Shown: positions 44,359 to 59,125, counted from the stretch's first letter. The stretch: 64,000 nt of DNA from Saturnia japonica (GCA_033032175.1 CM065313.1:20752327-20816326); one strand, 5' to 3'. Notes: a model not told the origin generated them from the letters alone. Numbers and translations: made by a program.

Positions 44359-45169
44359 TATTTCTATATTTACGTTTCATTCAGGTAGAAACATCCATTA
44401 TGTTTCTTACATCGGCGTGATCGGTGGTTGCATTTCCCCTCGTTTACGGCACAAGAGAGATTCAAGTGGCGAGGTGTTCCACTCAACCGTTGGGATCGAT
44501 ACCGGTTACAATAGCTTTATTAATATTTTTTAATCAATTCATTATTTGATTGTTGTGTAAATTAAACATATTGTTTAAACTATACTCCCTTTATTAGATT
44601 ACGATATCTGTTTTCTTCTTCTATTATTTCTAGTTTTGTTCCTCTCGTAGATTGGTGTTAATTACTTATTAACTCCGATAAGTATAAATCAAGTCCATAC
44701 ATCCTGGGCTTAGATCAACTATAAATTATATATAATTAGATATGGCAAAACATATTTTCTGTCACCAAAATTTTTTTTTCGTTACCAATATATATTGGTA
44801 TAACTTAATTCGTTAATAATATGTAACTAATAGATTAAAATATTAATTTGTCCCCAAATAAATATTTTCGTTTATTATGTTTTATATTGTAGCCAGTCGT
44901 GAATGCGCACTAGATTGGTTAGGTAAGATTACAAAACTGTGATCATAAACCAAAGAAGTCAGCCGTTGAAAATTCACTTTTTTGGGTATAAACGTTTTGA
45001 TATCGTGTGGTGATTCGATTCTGGTGACATATCTATTATTTAAGGGACAATTCTTATTAATTAGAACATTGAATGTGCATTTATTTGAACACCGTTAAAA
45101 TAGATAGATATTTTGATATTTTGATCAAAAATCAGCTTGCATGCTATTAAGGTATTTTAGTGCTTAGAT

Positions 45170-45395
45170 TTGCCATCCTCAATTTAACAGAAAGTTCCCT
45201 ATCTAGGCTTAGTCTGTTCCAAATAATGGTATTATTGTATGATGGTAGAGCTTTCTACAAAGCTCGTCTGGCTAGCTACCAACATCAAGATGAAAATCTG
45301 TAGCCAATCATCTATCCTAGCAACAGCACTCAAGAGTCTGGCCCTCTAAGCTTTGCGTGCCACATCTTAAGCTACATCGTCACTTAGCCCCAAAT
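45170..45395 (+). repeat. GCTTTCTACAAAGCTCG repeat relic
   Basis: TAATGGTATTATTGTATGAT, GGTAGAGCTTTCTACAAAGC, TCTGGCTAGCTACCAAC, CCTAGCAACAGCACTCAAGA and CGTGCCACATCTTAAG; the motif order resembles a widespread lepidopteran repeat with a GGTACCACCCA core. Further copies at 50950 and 55702 come from the segment duplication. Confidence 0.5.
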
Positions 45396-46154
45396 GATAA
45401 CATAACAATATTGAATAACGTAAATAATATGTTCCGTTTAATTAAAAACTGGTTATTCTTGTCAATAAAATTGACTTAGTTTTTTTTTTTTAATTATAAC
45501 ACATAGGTTTTAACCTACCCGGTATTCACGATTTCAATTTAAACCTTTTTAAAATAATGAACGACCGACCGACACAGGATTTTCCGCGTGGTCAACTGTG
45601 AAAAAAGTTTCACGACTCACATTCGGACTGAGGTTATCGGAAATTTGTACAATTAAATACAAATATTTCAGATGAGTACGGTCCGGGGATTCCCGGCTTG
45701 ACCGATTCAGTAATGACCGAGTTTTCTACATTGAATTTTAATTGGGGCTTTTAATGAATTTTATTTCGTTCATTTTAAGACATACTAGTTGAACTGATAA
45801 TATTGAGTTCGCTGACATTGTGGTACAATCACAGGTAGAGACGCGACAGGCAGGCGCAACGGTAAAACAATAAATTAAAAAAAATCAATAAAATGTTGTA
45901 TCGCACGTTTTATACTATAAGTACAGAAAAATTATGAACCGCATGCCTATTTAAAATTATTAATTAATTTTTTATTTAGCTTGTTTTTAACTAATATCAT
46001 GTTTTGTGGAAAAAAATAATTTTTCTTTATTTTTCCCATGGTATTTTCACCCAGGGCATCAAGTGGTAACCATTAATGGAAATTGCGTTTATAGTACTGA
46101 TGTACAAAAATTATAATAAAAAAAAAAAACAAAAAAGTCGTAGCTTCTTAAATA
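45396..46154. other. Noncoding, nothing recognised
   Basis: Block B remainder. Contains GTACGGTCCGGGGATTCCCG at 45679, otherwise AT-rich. Confidence 0.45.
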
Positions 46155-46390
46155 TTGTTTTATTTAAAAAATGTGGTAAACAAACATACGGCCCAACAAA
46201 TGGTAAGCTGCTACCTTAACCTATGGATGCTTGTAATACATTAGCGCGTTGACAATCTTGAACTTCCTATCCTACCTTATTTTGGCAACTTACTCACCGC
46301 AGGAACATAACACTGGATTATTTGACCAGGAGGTCTGCTCCAGGTACGGAGAAATCTCGAAAGTCTCTGTGCCATACTTTGTTAGCTATA
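46155..46390 (+). repeat. AAGCATACGGCCC-family repeat
   Basis: GTGGTAAACAAACATACGGC, AATGGTAAGCTGCTACC, CTATGGATGCTTGTAAT, GGCAACTTACTCACCGCAGG, AACATAACACTGGATTATTT, then a CTGTGCCATAC end. Near full length, about 235 bp, diverged. The open frame 46322-46519 overlaps its 3' end. Confidence 0.7.
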
Positions 46391-48597
46391 TTAACAATAC
46401 TATTTAATTTTAAACTAGTAAATAAATATAAGATAGCAGATTTCTCGGTCAATAAGCTCCCAATTTGCATTCCTGAAAACTTCTTAATTACCTGTTCTAA
46501 TTATTTTACGAAACCTTAAACTCGAGGAAAATTCATTAGTAAAAGAGACAATCTTCATTATTTACCTTGACTTCTAATTAATTCCTTGTCATGGTTTTTG
46601 CTTCGGCTTTTGAGTAACGTCTCCGTAGGCGGAGAAGGAAGATTGGTTCTCGCTGGCGTTGATGCGAGACAGACGTATGTCTCCCGTACCTGATTACCAT
46701 CTTTTGGCAATTAGCAAAACACACAAAACTCCACCCCTAGCATGTTTTGCTCCCTCGGTGGGTAATGCTTAAATATTCACTCGTAAATTACTTGAAAACT
46801 AAGTCCTAAGGTGCGCTGCCCTTCTTCGTAGATCTCTGTGTTCATGACAGATAACATTCCGATGCCCTTTTTTTATTACTTAAGTACACAACTCGAGATT
46901 GTTCGAACTTTCAGTATATTTTCATATACATTTTTAAACTCAAAGATTCTTTTACCTAGATAATTTGTTTTTTAACATCGACGACATTTTCATTAGACGC
47001 TTATTCTTTGATTAATTATTGGCCGTACCTCTTCTTATGGTTTGCGGAACGCGGGAAGAGAACAAAACCTACCCAAAAAGTACTAGTATATTGCACAGAC
47101 ATTAAATAAACCACAAGACTATTTTTAGCAGAAAAAAAACAACTTAAATTATTTTAAAGATTTTCCTCGTATATCTTCAAAGTTGAAGGGCCAATGCTAA
47201 TGAAATAAAAATAAAACCACCCTTATGGTCTTGCCAAACTAATATAATAAAAAACATTTATATTTATAATACATATAAAATGAAGTGCAGATAAATATCT
47301 TCATTGAATATGGATAGATATGCCCCATGGATATTACCATTAAAAGTGTCATTAAAGTATTATACAGAACTCTATTACAATTGGTACAATTGGTATTAGT
47401 TGGTATAACATTTAACGGTGTAATGGCCGTCGCGGAACTGCAGTGATACACAAGCTCTGCATAATTTCGTGATAAATTGCTAAAAGTATAGGAAATTTAG
47501 CGAAATTCGTCTTTCTAATGCTCTAGAAGTGTTTTATACTGTTCCAGACGTGAGAGGAAGTTCAGGGTGCACCCTCGGATCGTGGCAGATACAACCAGGA
47601 TACTTGGTAAGTCCCCATACTGCTCCTTTCTAAGTCTTTCCAGTCGTCGCATCCTCTTGGTTGTGATTAACTTGAATTCTAGCATCCTACGAACAGATGA
47701 TTGAAATAGCTAGCTTGGTCTGATATGCGGCCAGTATCATCCATATGTACTTCCACAATAAATTACACGTGCTTAAGAATTGTATAGGAACTACACCCTT
47801 GATCACATTTAGAACCACAGGAGCCGAGTAAAATAGCACATTAAAACCTTGCTTACCTCACATTTATTCGTTTTGAGCCATTTTGTTAAATAAATAAATA
47901 CATAATTTCTAAACACATTCAATATACATTATTATCTTCATATTCAGAAAAAATATTGAAAGAACCCTTTGATACGATGTTGTTATGACTCCTACACACG
48001 CCCCTTACAAAAACCAAATTAAAAACGTTGCAATGTTTGAATAACTGTGTGATTGCGGCTCTCGCGGAGCTGGAAATAAAACGAAACTCCCTTTGAGGTT
48101 GTGAAAATGATGGTTCATTTCGAAACATCTGTCTTTTTATAGACTTTAGTCCTTACCTGATGAGAATTTTGTTACTTTCAGATGGAGAAATTGAGGTATA
48201 AGCGAATTGTCGAAACATAACAAACCAAAGAATATGAATGGTAATTATTAGTAAATAGTTTTAGTTATTTCTATTATTAATTTGCTTTGCCTTCGAGTTA
48301 AAAATATGTCACCAATCATCAAGAAACTTATCTCGGCAGCTGCTGCCCTTGCGAATTAGTTTCCGGTTTAGGTTTATGTAATAAACTCTAGCCTATGGAG
48401 GATAAAGGCAAAGAGTACCATTTCTATGTGTGAAAAACTATCTGTCGAAATGTGTATTTTTCCCATTATTGTTCATTTTTTTTAAGTATTACAGAATTAA
48501 AAGCTACAAAGTTACGAAATGTGTCATTATCTCTTACTACACTAGCTTCATTTTAATGGGTTTTTGATTTTTTAATTTTCTGGTTAGAGCTGAACAC
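46391..48597. other. Noncoding remainder of blocks C and D
   Basis: A 6 bp-arm palindrome, TCTCCG-TAGG-CGGAGA, lies at 46620-46635. A short ATGAACCGATTT-family fragment in reverse is at 47160-47225. The minus frame 47919-48128 (starts MFRNEPSF, TATAAAAAG upstream on that strand) is repeated in the other copies; I do not recognise it. Confidence 0.45.
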
Positions 48598-48761
48598 TTT
48601 TTACCGACCAGCGAAAAATGAAGATATGTATGTACCTTCGATTAAAAAGAAAATTATCATCTAATCCAGATTAGATTTGATGATACTTATCTGCTTATGA
48701 CCTAAGTACTTACCTGGAGTTCAAACAAAGTAAAAAAGCAACTCCTAAAGTGCAAACGGAA

Positions 48762-50079
48762 GTTAATAGTACATTATTGCAAAGGTCGTGAAATAGGCAA
48801 TTGCAGGTCGAGTATGAGTTTAAAGGCGGACCCGTAGGCGAGGACTTCACTAATACGAGACAGGCAACTGCCATTTCCGCCGAGGCATATACAATATATT
48901 GTATTAAAACCCCGTCGAATCCCAAAAAGGTACCCCAATCACAGTACCAAAAATTTTTTTTTATTTATTATACTATTTCCATTTCTTTATTTTCTCGATG
49001 ACAGTTCTAATTTGATAGTTGTAGTATTGTGACCAAATAAGTAATGATATTGATCGCATATATTTATATATATATGACGGATGATGGCTTCTCCATCGTA
49101 AGTACTGCTCATTGTCAACGTTTATAACCTTGGGCGTCGGTGGGTAGTTGGATAGAACAAACTTGTATCACGGATTAGATATTACCAGACAGTATCTAGG
49201 TAGGCACGTATAATTAATAATAGGGTACCCGCGATAGTTTTAGTGTCGTCTGCACGCCCCGCCCGCTAACAAAAAAGTGAGTCGTTTCCACACTGCCGAC
49301 TCGGTGGCGCCTGCGTCACTAACTCCATCGAGCACCGCCCGGTGGCGCTGGCGTTCCGAATCAAACTCGATAATGCATACATAATGAGAAAAAGACTCTC
49401 GTTCAAGTTTTCACAGGAGCTGTCATCGAGAAAATAAAGAAATGGAAATGGTATATGAAAATAAAAATGTTATTGCAATTCAAAATTAACATATAGTTTT
49501 TTCCCCTAAGATTTAGCAAATTCTTAAAACGTGATAACGTGATAACACCGTCGCCAGCCCCGGCGCGGCGCGGCGCAGCGGTTTGTTTGATCGTATGCCG
49601 TATGGCGGTACCCTGCGCCGCGCCGCCTGTATTGCAATGTAACTTTCCTCATTTAAGTAATTTTTTGTACATTTTGTTAGGGGTAATTTTATACTTATAA
49701 TCTGAGATAGATAACATAAATAGAATATAATCTCGATACCTAATAACACCTTCACGGATCCGACGGGGTTTTTAATACACACTGTATAGTGCTTTTCTCA
49801 AATATGCATAGAAATATTATCATTATTTTCAAAAAAAGAACACGCGAAGTATCGAATTTATGGACAAAGAAAATCAAATCCATTGCAGGAGCGTTTTTAG
49901 AATTTGGATTACATTTACAACGCTCCAGCAATATTGTATGAAACGGCGTCCTGGGGTTATTGATTGGGTCCTCTTTGATTGGATCTCTTTTGTAATTTTT
50001 GGGGTGTCCGTAAATTCGATACTTCGCGTGTTCTTTTTTCGAAAATAATGACAATATTTTCATGCATGTTTGAGAAAAA
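48762..50079. mobile_element. Foldback element with TA-flanked insertion (duplicate)
   Basis: Offset 5,721 bp from 43041-44358; the 892 bp insert is at 48893-49784. One difference stands out: the 14 bp run at 43228-43241 is A12T2, and here (48949-48962) is A5T9. Confidence 0.75.
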
Positions 50080-51933
50080 TATTTCTATATTTACGTTTCA
50101 TTCAGGTAGAAACATCCATTATGTTTCTTACATCGGCGTGATCGGTGGTTGCATTTCCCCTCGTTTACGGCACAAGAGAGATTCAAGTGGCGAGGTGTTC
50201 CACTCAACCGTTGGGATCGATACCGGTTACAATAGCTTTATTAATATTTTTTAATCAATTCATTATTTGATTGTTGTGTAAATTAAACATATTGTTTAAA
50301 CTATACTCCCTTTATTAGATTACGATATCTGTTTTCTTCTTCTATTATTTCTAGTTTTGTTCCTCTCGTAGATTGGTGTTAATTACTTATTAACTCCGAT
50401 AAGTATAAATCAAGTCCATACATCCTGGGCTTAGATCAACTATAAATTATATATAATTAGATATGGCAAAACATATTTTCTGTCACCAAAATTTTTTTTT
50501 CGTTACCAATATATATTGGTATAACTTAATTCGTTAATAATATGTAACTAATAGATTAAAATATTAATTTGTCCCCAAATAAATATTTTCGTTTATTATG
50601 TTTTATATTGTAGCCAGTCGTGAATGCGCACTAGATTGGTTAGGTAAGATTACAAAACTGTGATCATAAACCAAAGAAGTCAGCCGTTGAAAATTCACTT
50701 TTTTGGGTATAAACGTTTTGATATCGTGTGGTGATTCGATTCTGGTGACACATCTATTATTTTAGGGACAAATCTTATTAATTAGAACATTGAATGTGCA
50801 TTTCTTTGAACACAGTTAAAATAGATAGATATTTTGATATTTTGTTCAAAAATCACTAAGACAGTTCGGACCTTTTTAAAATCCAATTATTTTTTAAGTT
50901 ACTGATGATATTGTAATACTCAAAAATCAGCTTGCATGCTATTAAGGTATTTTAGTGCTTAGATTTGCCATCCTCAATTTAACAGAAAGTTCCCTATCTA
51001 GGCTTAGTCTGTTCCAAATAATGGTATTATTGTATGATGGTAGAGCTTTCTACAAAGCTCGTTTGGCTAGCTACCAACATCAAGGTGAAAATCTGTGGCC
51101 AAGCACCTATCCTAGCAACAGCACTCAAGAGTCTGGCCTTCTAAGCTTAGCGTGCCACATCTTAAGCTACATCGTCACTTAACCTCAAATGATAACATAA
51201 AAATATTTAATAACGCAAATAATATGTTCCATTTCATTAAAACCTGGTTATTCTTGTCAATAAGATTGACCTAATTATTTTTTTTAATTTATAACAATAA
51301 AACCTACCCGGTATTCACGATTTAAATTTAAACCTTTTTAAAATAATGAACGACCGACCAACACAGGATTTTCCGCGTGGTCAACTGTGAAAAAAGTTTC
51401 ACGAATCACATTCGGACTGAGGTTATCGGAAATTTGTACAATTAAATACAAATATTTCAGATTAGTACGGTCCGGGGATTCCCTGTTTGGCTGATTCAGT
51501 AATGACCGAGTTTTCTACATTGAATTTTAATTGGGGCTTATAATGAATTTTATTTCGTTCATTTTATGACATACTAGTTGCACTGATAATAATGAGTTAG
51601 CTGCCATTGTGGTACAATCACAGGTAGAGACGCGACAGGCAGGCGCAACGGTAAAACAATAAATTTAAAAAAATCAATAAAATGATGTATCGCACGTTTT
51701 ATACTATAAGTACAGAAAAATTATGAACCGCATGCCTATTTAAAATTATTAATTAATTTTTTATTTAGCTTGTTTTTAACTAATATCATGTTTTGTGTAA
51801 AAAATATTTTTTCTTTATTTTTCCCATGGCCTTTTTACCCAGGGCATCAAGTGGTATCCGTTAATGGAAATTGCGTTTATAGTACTGATGTAAAAATTTA
51901 TAATAAAAAAAAAAAAACAAGTCGTAGCTTCTT

Positions 51934-52393
<460 letters not shown>

Positions 52394-53660
52394 ACCATTA
52401 AAAGTGTCATTAAAGTATTATACAGAACTCTATTACAATTGGTACAATTGGTATGTATGTTGGTATAACATTTAACGGTGTAATGGCCGTCGCGGAACTG
52501 CAGTGATACACAAGCTCTGCATAATTTCGTGATAAATTGCTAAAAGTATAGGAAATTTAGCGAAATTCGTCTTTCTAATGCTCTAGAAGTGTTTTATACT
52601 GTTCCAGACGTGAGAGGAAGTTCAGGGTGCACCCTCGGATCGTGGCAGATACAACCAGGATACTTGGTAAGTCCCCATACTGCTCCTTTCTAAGTCTTTC
52701 CAGTCGTCGCATCCTCTTGGTTGTGATTAACTTGAATTCTAGCATCCTACGAACAGATGATTGAAATAGCTAGCTTGGTCTGATATGCGGCCAGTATCAT
52801 CCATATGTACTTCCACAATAAATTACACGTGACTTAAGAATTGTATAGGAACTACACCCTTGATCACATTTAGAACCACAGGAGCCGAGTAAAATAGCAC
52901 ATTAAAACCTTGCTTACCTCACATTTATTCGTTTTGAGCCATTTTGTTAAATAAATAAATACATAATTTCTAAACACATTCAATATACATTATTATCTTC
53001 ATATTCAGAAAAAATATTGAAAGAACCCTTTGATACGATGTTGTTATGACTCCTACACACGCCCCTTACAAAAACCAAATTAAAAACGTTGCAATGTTTG
53101 AATAACTGTGTGATTGCGGCTCTCGCGGAGCTGGAAATAAAACGAAACTCCCTTTGAGGTTGTGAAAATGATGGTTCATTTCGAAACATCTGTCTTTTTA
53201 TAGACTTTAGTCCTTACCTGATGAGAATTTTGTTACTTTCAGATGGAGAAATTGAGGTATAAGCGAATTGTCGAAACATAACAAACCAAAGAATATGAAT
53301 GGTAATTATTAGTAAATAGTTTTAGTTATTTCTATTATTAATTTGCTTTGCCTTCGAGTTAAAAATATGTCACCAATCATCAAGAAACTTATCTCGGCAG
53401 CTGCTGCCCTTGCGAATTAGTTTCCGGTTTAGGTTTATGTAATAAACTCTAGCCTATGGAGGATAAAGGCAAAGAGTACCATTTCTATGTGTGAAAAACT
53501 ATCTGTCGAAATGTGTATTTTTCCCATTATTGTTCATTTTTTTTAAGTATTACAGAATTAAAAGCTACAAAGTTACGAAATGTGTCATTATCTCTTACTA
53601 CACTAGCTTCATTTTAATGGGTTTTTGATTTTTTAATTTTCTGGTTAGAGCTGAACACTT

Positions 53661-54644
53661 TTTGAACTTTTCTCATAAGAAAACAGATACAAAATTGAAC
53701 AAATGCAAAATATTTTTTTAAACACATCAACTTACTCGTGACATTTTTAACGGCGATGTGAGGAAGTAATATATTATGAATAAGCATTTATGTCTAAAAT
53801 CACTAGCCAACGTGTGGTCCGATTGCCAGTAAAATATATCCTATCTGAGCGTTTAACGGTAGACCGGCCGGGAGCTGTCAACGTATTTTGAATTTGGAAT
53901 ACAACGGTCAATTGGTTAGACGCGCCGTTTGAAATGACGCGAGGTGTTAACTCGACCGGTTATTCTTGTTCGTGTGTGGTTCACTTTATTTTTTTACTTT
54001 TCTTATAAAAATAAACACTCATTTTTTGAGACGTGATAGGTTGAGGTGAATGCTCTTAGGTATATTATACCGTATATCTAAATGTATTGTAGAAAAGTTA
54101 TTTTATTAGTTTGTTTGAACGTGCTTATATCTGGTGCTACCAGTGAACTTAATAAAATCATTTTGATTTTCATAGCCTATATATTGAGGAAGGCTATAGG
54201 GTATATAGCTTCACGCTAGAAACCTAGGGAGTGGAGTAGTACCTAACCGTGAACGTCAAGCAATCAAAATTATGACAGGCACGGTTAATACCGGTGAAAC
54301 CGTGGAACACAGCTAGTAATAACCTCAGTGAACTTCACTTAATCACAGCAGAGCACTGTGTCACCTGATGTTAATTGACGTTGTAGTTGAAAATGTTAAG
54401 TTAGAGGGATTGGTTATAAAGTGTAACTGTTGGAACACACTATATAAATAGATTTTCAAACCTCCTACCGCGAAACTATTGTCTAGTAATTTAGTTATTA
54501 TATTTTTATTCACCGTAAACTCAGGCTCGAAGGATTCGAATTCACGTCGATCGACGCGATATCATTGCGTCAAAAGTTAAGTGAAGGTTAAAGAGGTAGT
54601 GCACAGGGAAATTTATTATAAAAATTATCTTTCCTAGGGGCAGC
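53661..54644. other. Block E, copy 1, noncoding
   Basis: Continues directly from block D and is repeated at about 59126-59925 with a few percent divergence. Includes GACCGGCCGGGAGCTGTCAA and GACGCGCCGTTTGAAATGAC. 54160-54220, absent from the other copy, has GAAGGCTATAGGGTATATAG. Confidence 0.5.
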
Positions 54645-54875
54645 CTGACTGCTGGAATACCATCACCCTACAGATGATATCAGCCACATAACCTTGTGTT
54701 CTGTTCCTGCGGTTTCCAGATCCCCTTGGGTAAGGGGGGTTCAAGGTCGGAAATGCGCTAGTGATACCTACGGCATTATACACGTCCATAGGTTTAATTT
54801 TAATTGCTTTATTGTAATTTTAGCCGCTTACCATCAGGCGGGTCGTATGCTTGTTTACCACCTTAGTTGAAGAAA
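54645..54875 (-). repeat. AAGCATACGGCCC-family repeat, minus copy
   Basis: On the minus strand: GGTGGTAAACAAGCATACGA, CCCGCCTGATGGTAAGCGGC, CCTATGGACGTGTATAATGC, GGAAACCGCAGGAACAGAAC and TGTAGGGTGATGGTATTCC. Confidence 0.72.
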
Positions 54876-54989
54876 TAGTTGAACTCAATGGCATTAGTGT
54901 GTGACTTACGGTGACTACCAGACGCTGTTCTTGGACTGGACTTCGCTTATCATTAGGCAGCGTGTATTTTGAAAAAACTTATATTATGT

Positions 54990-55410
54990 AACTAGATGTG
55001 CCCGTGGCTTCGCAGACGTGGACTACAGTATGCCCGCGCGAATCTTGCTTCCCCGATGCCGGTTATTTTAAAGACAAGAATGCTTATTGTGGGTGTTCCT
55101 TGGAAGATATATATATATATATATATATATACTCTCACGGACTTTTTAATGCCTACAGTTATGTAGTATATTTATTTGAAATATCTTTTATGGTTTACTC
55201 AGCATAAGCCATTTAAGCGCCTAAATTGGTTCACCATGACCAGTATTTTTTTATTTGTGCGGAACCATAATTCTTTTAAAATAAATGTTACTTCCTATAT
55301 CATCAGCTATCTATCAGTGAAAGTCCCGTCAAAATCAGTCCAACCGTTTCGGAGATTACTCGGAATAAACAGACTGACAGAGAGACAGACAAAAATTAAA
55401 AAAAGGGCTT
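54990..55410 (+). repeat. GTCAAAATCGGTCC-family repeat with (AT)n
   Basis: ACTAGATGTGCCCGTGG, GGACTACAGTATGCCCGCGC, AAAGACAAGAATGCTTATTG, an (AT)12 microsatellite (55107-55131), TCAGTGAAAGTCCCGTCAAA, CCAACCGTTTCGGAGATTAC and an (ACAG)n run. It ends abruptly at 55410, where segment copy 3 begins. Confidence 0.8.
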
Positions 55411-55701
55411 TGTGATCATAAACCAAAGAAGTCAGCCGTTGAAAATTCACTTTTTTGGGTATAAACGTTTTGATATCGTGTGGTGATTCGATTCTGGTGA
55501 CACATCTATTATTTTAGGGACAAATCTTATTAATTAGAACATTGAATGTGCATTTCTTTGAACACAGTTAAAATAGATAGATATTTTGATATTTTGTTCA
55601 AAAATCACTAAGACAGTTCGGACCTTTTTAAAATCCAATTATTTTTTAAGTTACTGATGATATTGTAATACTCAAAAATCAGCTTGCATGCTATTAAGGT
55701 A

Positions 55702-55927
55702 TTTTAGTGCTTAGATTTGCCATCCTCAATTTAACAGAAAGTTCCCTATCTAGGCTTAGTCTGTTCCAAATAATGGTATTATTGTATGATGGTAGAGCTT
55801 TCTACAAAGCTCGTTTGGCTAGCTACCAACATCAAGGTGAAAATCTGTGGCCAAGCACCTATCCTAGCAACAGCACTCAAGAGTCTGGCCTTCTAAGCTT
55901 AGCGTGCCACATCTTAAGCTACATCGT
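55702..55927 (+). repeat. GCTTTCTACAAAGCTCG repeat relic (duplicate)
   Basis: Copy of 45170-45395; identical in sequence to the one at 50950-51175. Confidence 0.5.
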
Positions 55928-56689
55928 CACTTAACCTCAAATGATAACATAAAAATATTTAATAACGCAAATAATATGTTCCATTTCATTAAAACCTGGT
56001 TATTCTTGTCAATAAGATTGACCTAATTATTTTTTTAATTTATAACAATAAAACCTACCCGGTATTCACGATTTAAATTTAAACCTTTTTAAAATAATGA
56101 ACGACCGACCAACACAGGATTTTCCGCGTGGTCAACTGTGAAAAAAGTTTCACGAATCACATTCGGACTGAGGTTATCGGAAATTTGTACAATTAAATAC
56201 AAATATTTCAGATTAGTACGGTCCGGGGATTCCCTGTTTGGCTGATTCAGTAATGACCGAGTTTTCTACATTGAATTTTAATTGGGGCTTATAATGAATT
56301 TTATTTCGTTCATTTTATGACATACTAGTTGCACTGATAATAATGAGTTAGCTGCCATTGTGGTACAATCACAGGTAGAGACGCGACAGGCAGGCGCAAC
56401 GGTAAAACAATAAATTTAAAAAAATCAATAAAATGATGTATCGCACGTTTTATACTATAAGTACAGAAAAATTATGAACCGCATGCCTATTTAAAATTAT
56501 TAATTAATTTTTTATTTAGCTTGTTTTTAACTAATATCATGTTTTGTGTAAAAAATATTTTTTCTTTATTTTTCCCATGGCCTTTTTACCCAGGGCATCA
56601 AGTGGTATCCGTTAATGGAAATTGCGTTTATAGTACTGATGTAAAAATTTATAATAAAAAAAAAAAAACAAGTCGTAGCTTCTTAAATA

Positions 56690-56925
56690 TTGTTTTATTT
56701 AACAAATGTGGTAAACAAACATACGGCCCAACAAATGGTAAGCTGCTACCTTAGCCTATGGATGCTTGTAATACATTAGCGCGTTGACAATCTTGAACTT
56801 CCTATCCTACCTTATCTTGGCAACTTACTCACCGCAGGAACATAACACTGGATTATTTGACCAGGAGGTCTGCTCCAGGTACGGAGAAATCTCGAAAGTC
56901 TCTGTGCCATACTTTGTTAGCTATA
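56690..56925 (+). repeat. AAGCATACGGCCC-family repeat (duplicate)
   Basis: Copy of 46155-46390 with minor differences. Confidence 0.7.
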
Positions 56926-59125
56926 TTAACAATACTATTTAATTTTAAACTAGTAAATAAATATAAGATAGCAGATTTCTCGGTCAATAAGCTCCCAATT
57001 TGCATTCCTGAAAACTTCTTAATTACCTGTTCTAATTATTTTACGAAACCTTAAACTCGAGGAAAATTCATTAGTAAAAGAGACAATCTTCATTATTTAC
57101 CTTGACTTCTAATTAATTCCTTGTCATGGTTTTTGCTTCGGCTTTTGAGTAACGTCTCCGTAGGCGGAGAAGGAAGATTGGTTCTCGCTGGCGTTGATGC
57201 GAGACAGACGTATGTCTCCCGTACCTGATTACCATCTTTTGGCAATTAGCAAAACACACAAAACTCCACCCCTAGCATGTTTTGCTCCCTCGGCGGGTAA
57301 TGCTTAAATATTCACTCGTAAATTACTTGAAAACTAAGTCCTAAGGTGCGCTGCCCTTCTTCATAGATCTCTGTGTTCATGACAGATAACATTCCGATGC
57401 CCTTTTTTTATTACTTAAGTAAACAACTCGAGATTGTTCGAACTTTCAGTATATTTTCATATACATTTTTAAACTCAAACATTCTTTTACCTAGATAATT
57501 TGTTTTTCAACATCGACGATATATTCATTAGACGCTTATTCTTTGACTAATTATTGGCCGTACCTCCCCTTATTGTTTGCGGAACGCGGGAGGAGAACAA
57601 AACATACCAAAAAAGTAGTCGTATATTGCACAGAATTAAATAAACAACGAGACAATTTTTAACAAAAAAAAAAAAAAAAAACAAAAAGAAAATTCCTCGT
57701 ATATCTTCCAAGTTGAAGGTCCAATGCTAATGAAATAAAAATAAAACCACCGTTATGGTCTTGCCAAACGAATATAATAAAAATTATATATTTAGTATAC
57801 ATATAAAATGAAGTGCAACTAAATATCTTCATTAAATATGGAGAGTTATGCCCCATGGATATTACCATTAAAAGTGTCATTAAAGTATTATACAGAACTC
57901 TATTATAATTGGTACAATTGGTACAATTGGTATTGATTGGTATAACGTTTAACGGTGTAATGTCCGTCGCGGAACTGCAGTGATACACACGCTCTGCATA
58001 ATTTCGTGATAAATTGCTAAAAGTATAGGAAATTTAGCGAAATTCGTCTTTCTAATGCTCTAGAAGTGTTTTATACTGTTCCAGACGTGTGAGGAAGTTC
58101 AGAGTGCACCCTCGGATCGTGGCAGATACAACCAGGATACTTGGTAAGTCCCCATACTGCTCCTTTCTAAGTCTTTCCAGTCGTCGCATCCTCTTGGTTG
58201 TGATTAACTTGAATTAACAGATGATTGAAATAGCTAGCTTGCTCTGATATGCGGCCAGTATCATCCACATGTACTTCCACATGCTTAAGAATTGTAGAGG
58301 AACAGGAATTGTAAAGGTACACCCTAGATGACATTTAGAACCACAGGAGCCGAGTAAAATAGCACATTAAAACCTTGCTTACCTCACATTTACTCGTTTT
58401 GAGCCATTTTGTTAAATAAATAAATACATAATTTCTAAACACACTCAATATACATTATTATCTTCATATTCAGAAAAAATATTGAAAGAACCCTTTGATA
58501 CGATGTTGTTATGACTCCTACACACGCCCCTTACAAAAACCAAATTAAAAATGTTGCAATGTTTGAATAACTGTGTGATTGCGGCTCTCGCGGAGCTGGA
58601 AATAAAACGAAACTCCCTTTGAGGTTGGGAAAATGATGGTTCATTTCGAAACATCTGTCTTTTTATAGACTTTAGTCCTTACCTGATGAGAATTTTGTTA
58701 CTTTCAGACGGAGAAATTGAGGTATAAGCGAATTGTCGAAACATAACAAACCAAAGAATATGAATGGTAATTATTAGTAAATACTTTTAGTTCTTTCTAC
58801 TACTAATTTGTTTTGCTACAGTCTTCGAGTTAAAAATATGTCACCAATCACCAAGAAACTTATCTCGGCAGCTGCTGCACTTGCGAATTAGTTTCCGGTT
58901 TAGGTTTATGTAATAAACTCTAGCCTATGGAGGATAAAGGCAAAGAGTACCATCTCTACGTGTGAAAAACTATCCGTCGAAAAGCGTCAAATATTTTTCC
59001 CATTATTGTTCAATTTTTTTTGAGTATTACAGAATTAAAAATTACAAAGATACGAAATATGTCATTGCCTTTTGCTACACTAGTTTCATTTTGATGGGTT
59101 TTTGATTTGTAATTTGCTTGTTAGA

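Larger units (their letters stand above)
42877..48597 (+). repeat. 5.7 kb segment, copy 1
   Basis: Copy 2 begins at 48598 with an offset of 5,721 bp. I divide it into blocks A (42877-45130), B (45131-46146), C (46147-47335) and D (47336-48597). At the junction with copy 2, block D stops inside GAGCTGAACACTTTTT and runs straight into ACCGACCAGCG of block A, sharing only a short T-run. Confidence 0.9.
55411..59125 (+). repeat. 5.7 kb segment, copy 3 (starts inside block A)
   Basis: Begins at TGTGATCATAAACC (position 50660 in copy 2, 44940 in copy 1). Block B matches copy 2 closely. Block C (about 56690-57860) and block D (about 57861-59125) are diverged by a few percent from copy 1, with indels, e.g. 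13 bases missing near 58216. Confidence 0.88.

Noticed and set aside
47919..48128. Minus-strand 69-codon frame repeated at 52980-53189 and 58445-58654
   Set aside because: Three copies look like conservation, but they come from the segment duplication. No recognised motif, and a TATAAAAAG upstream alone is not enough.
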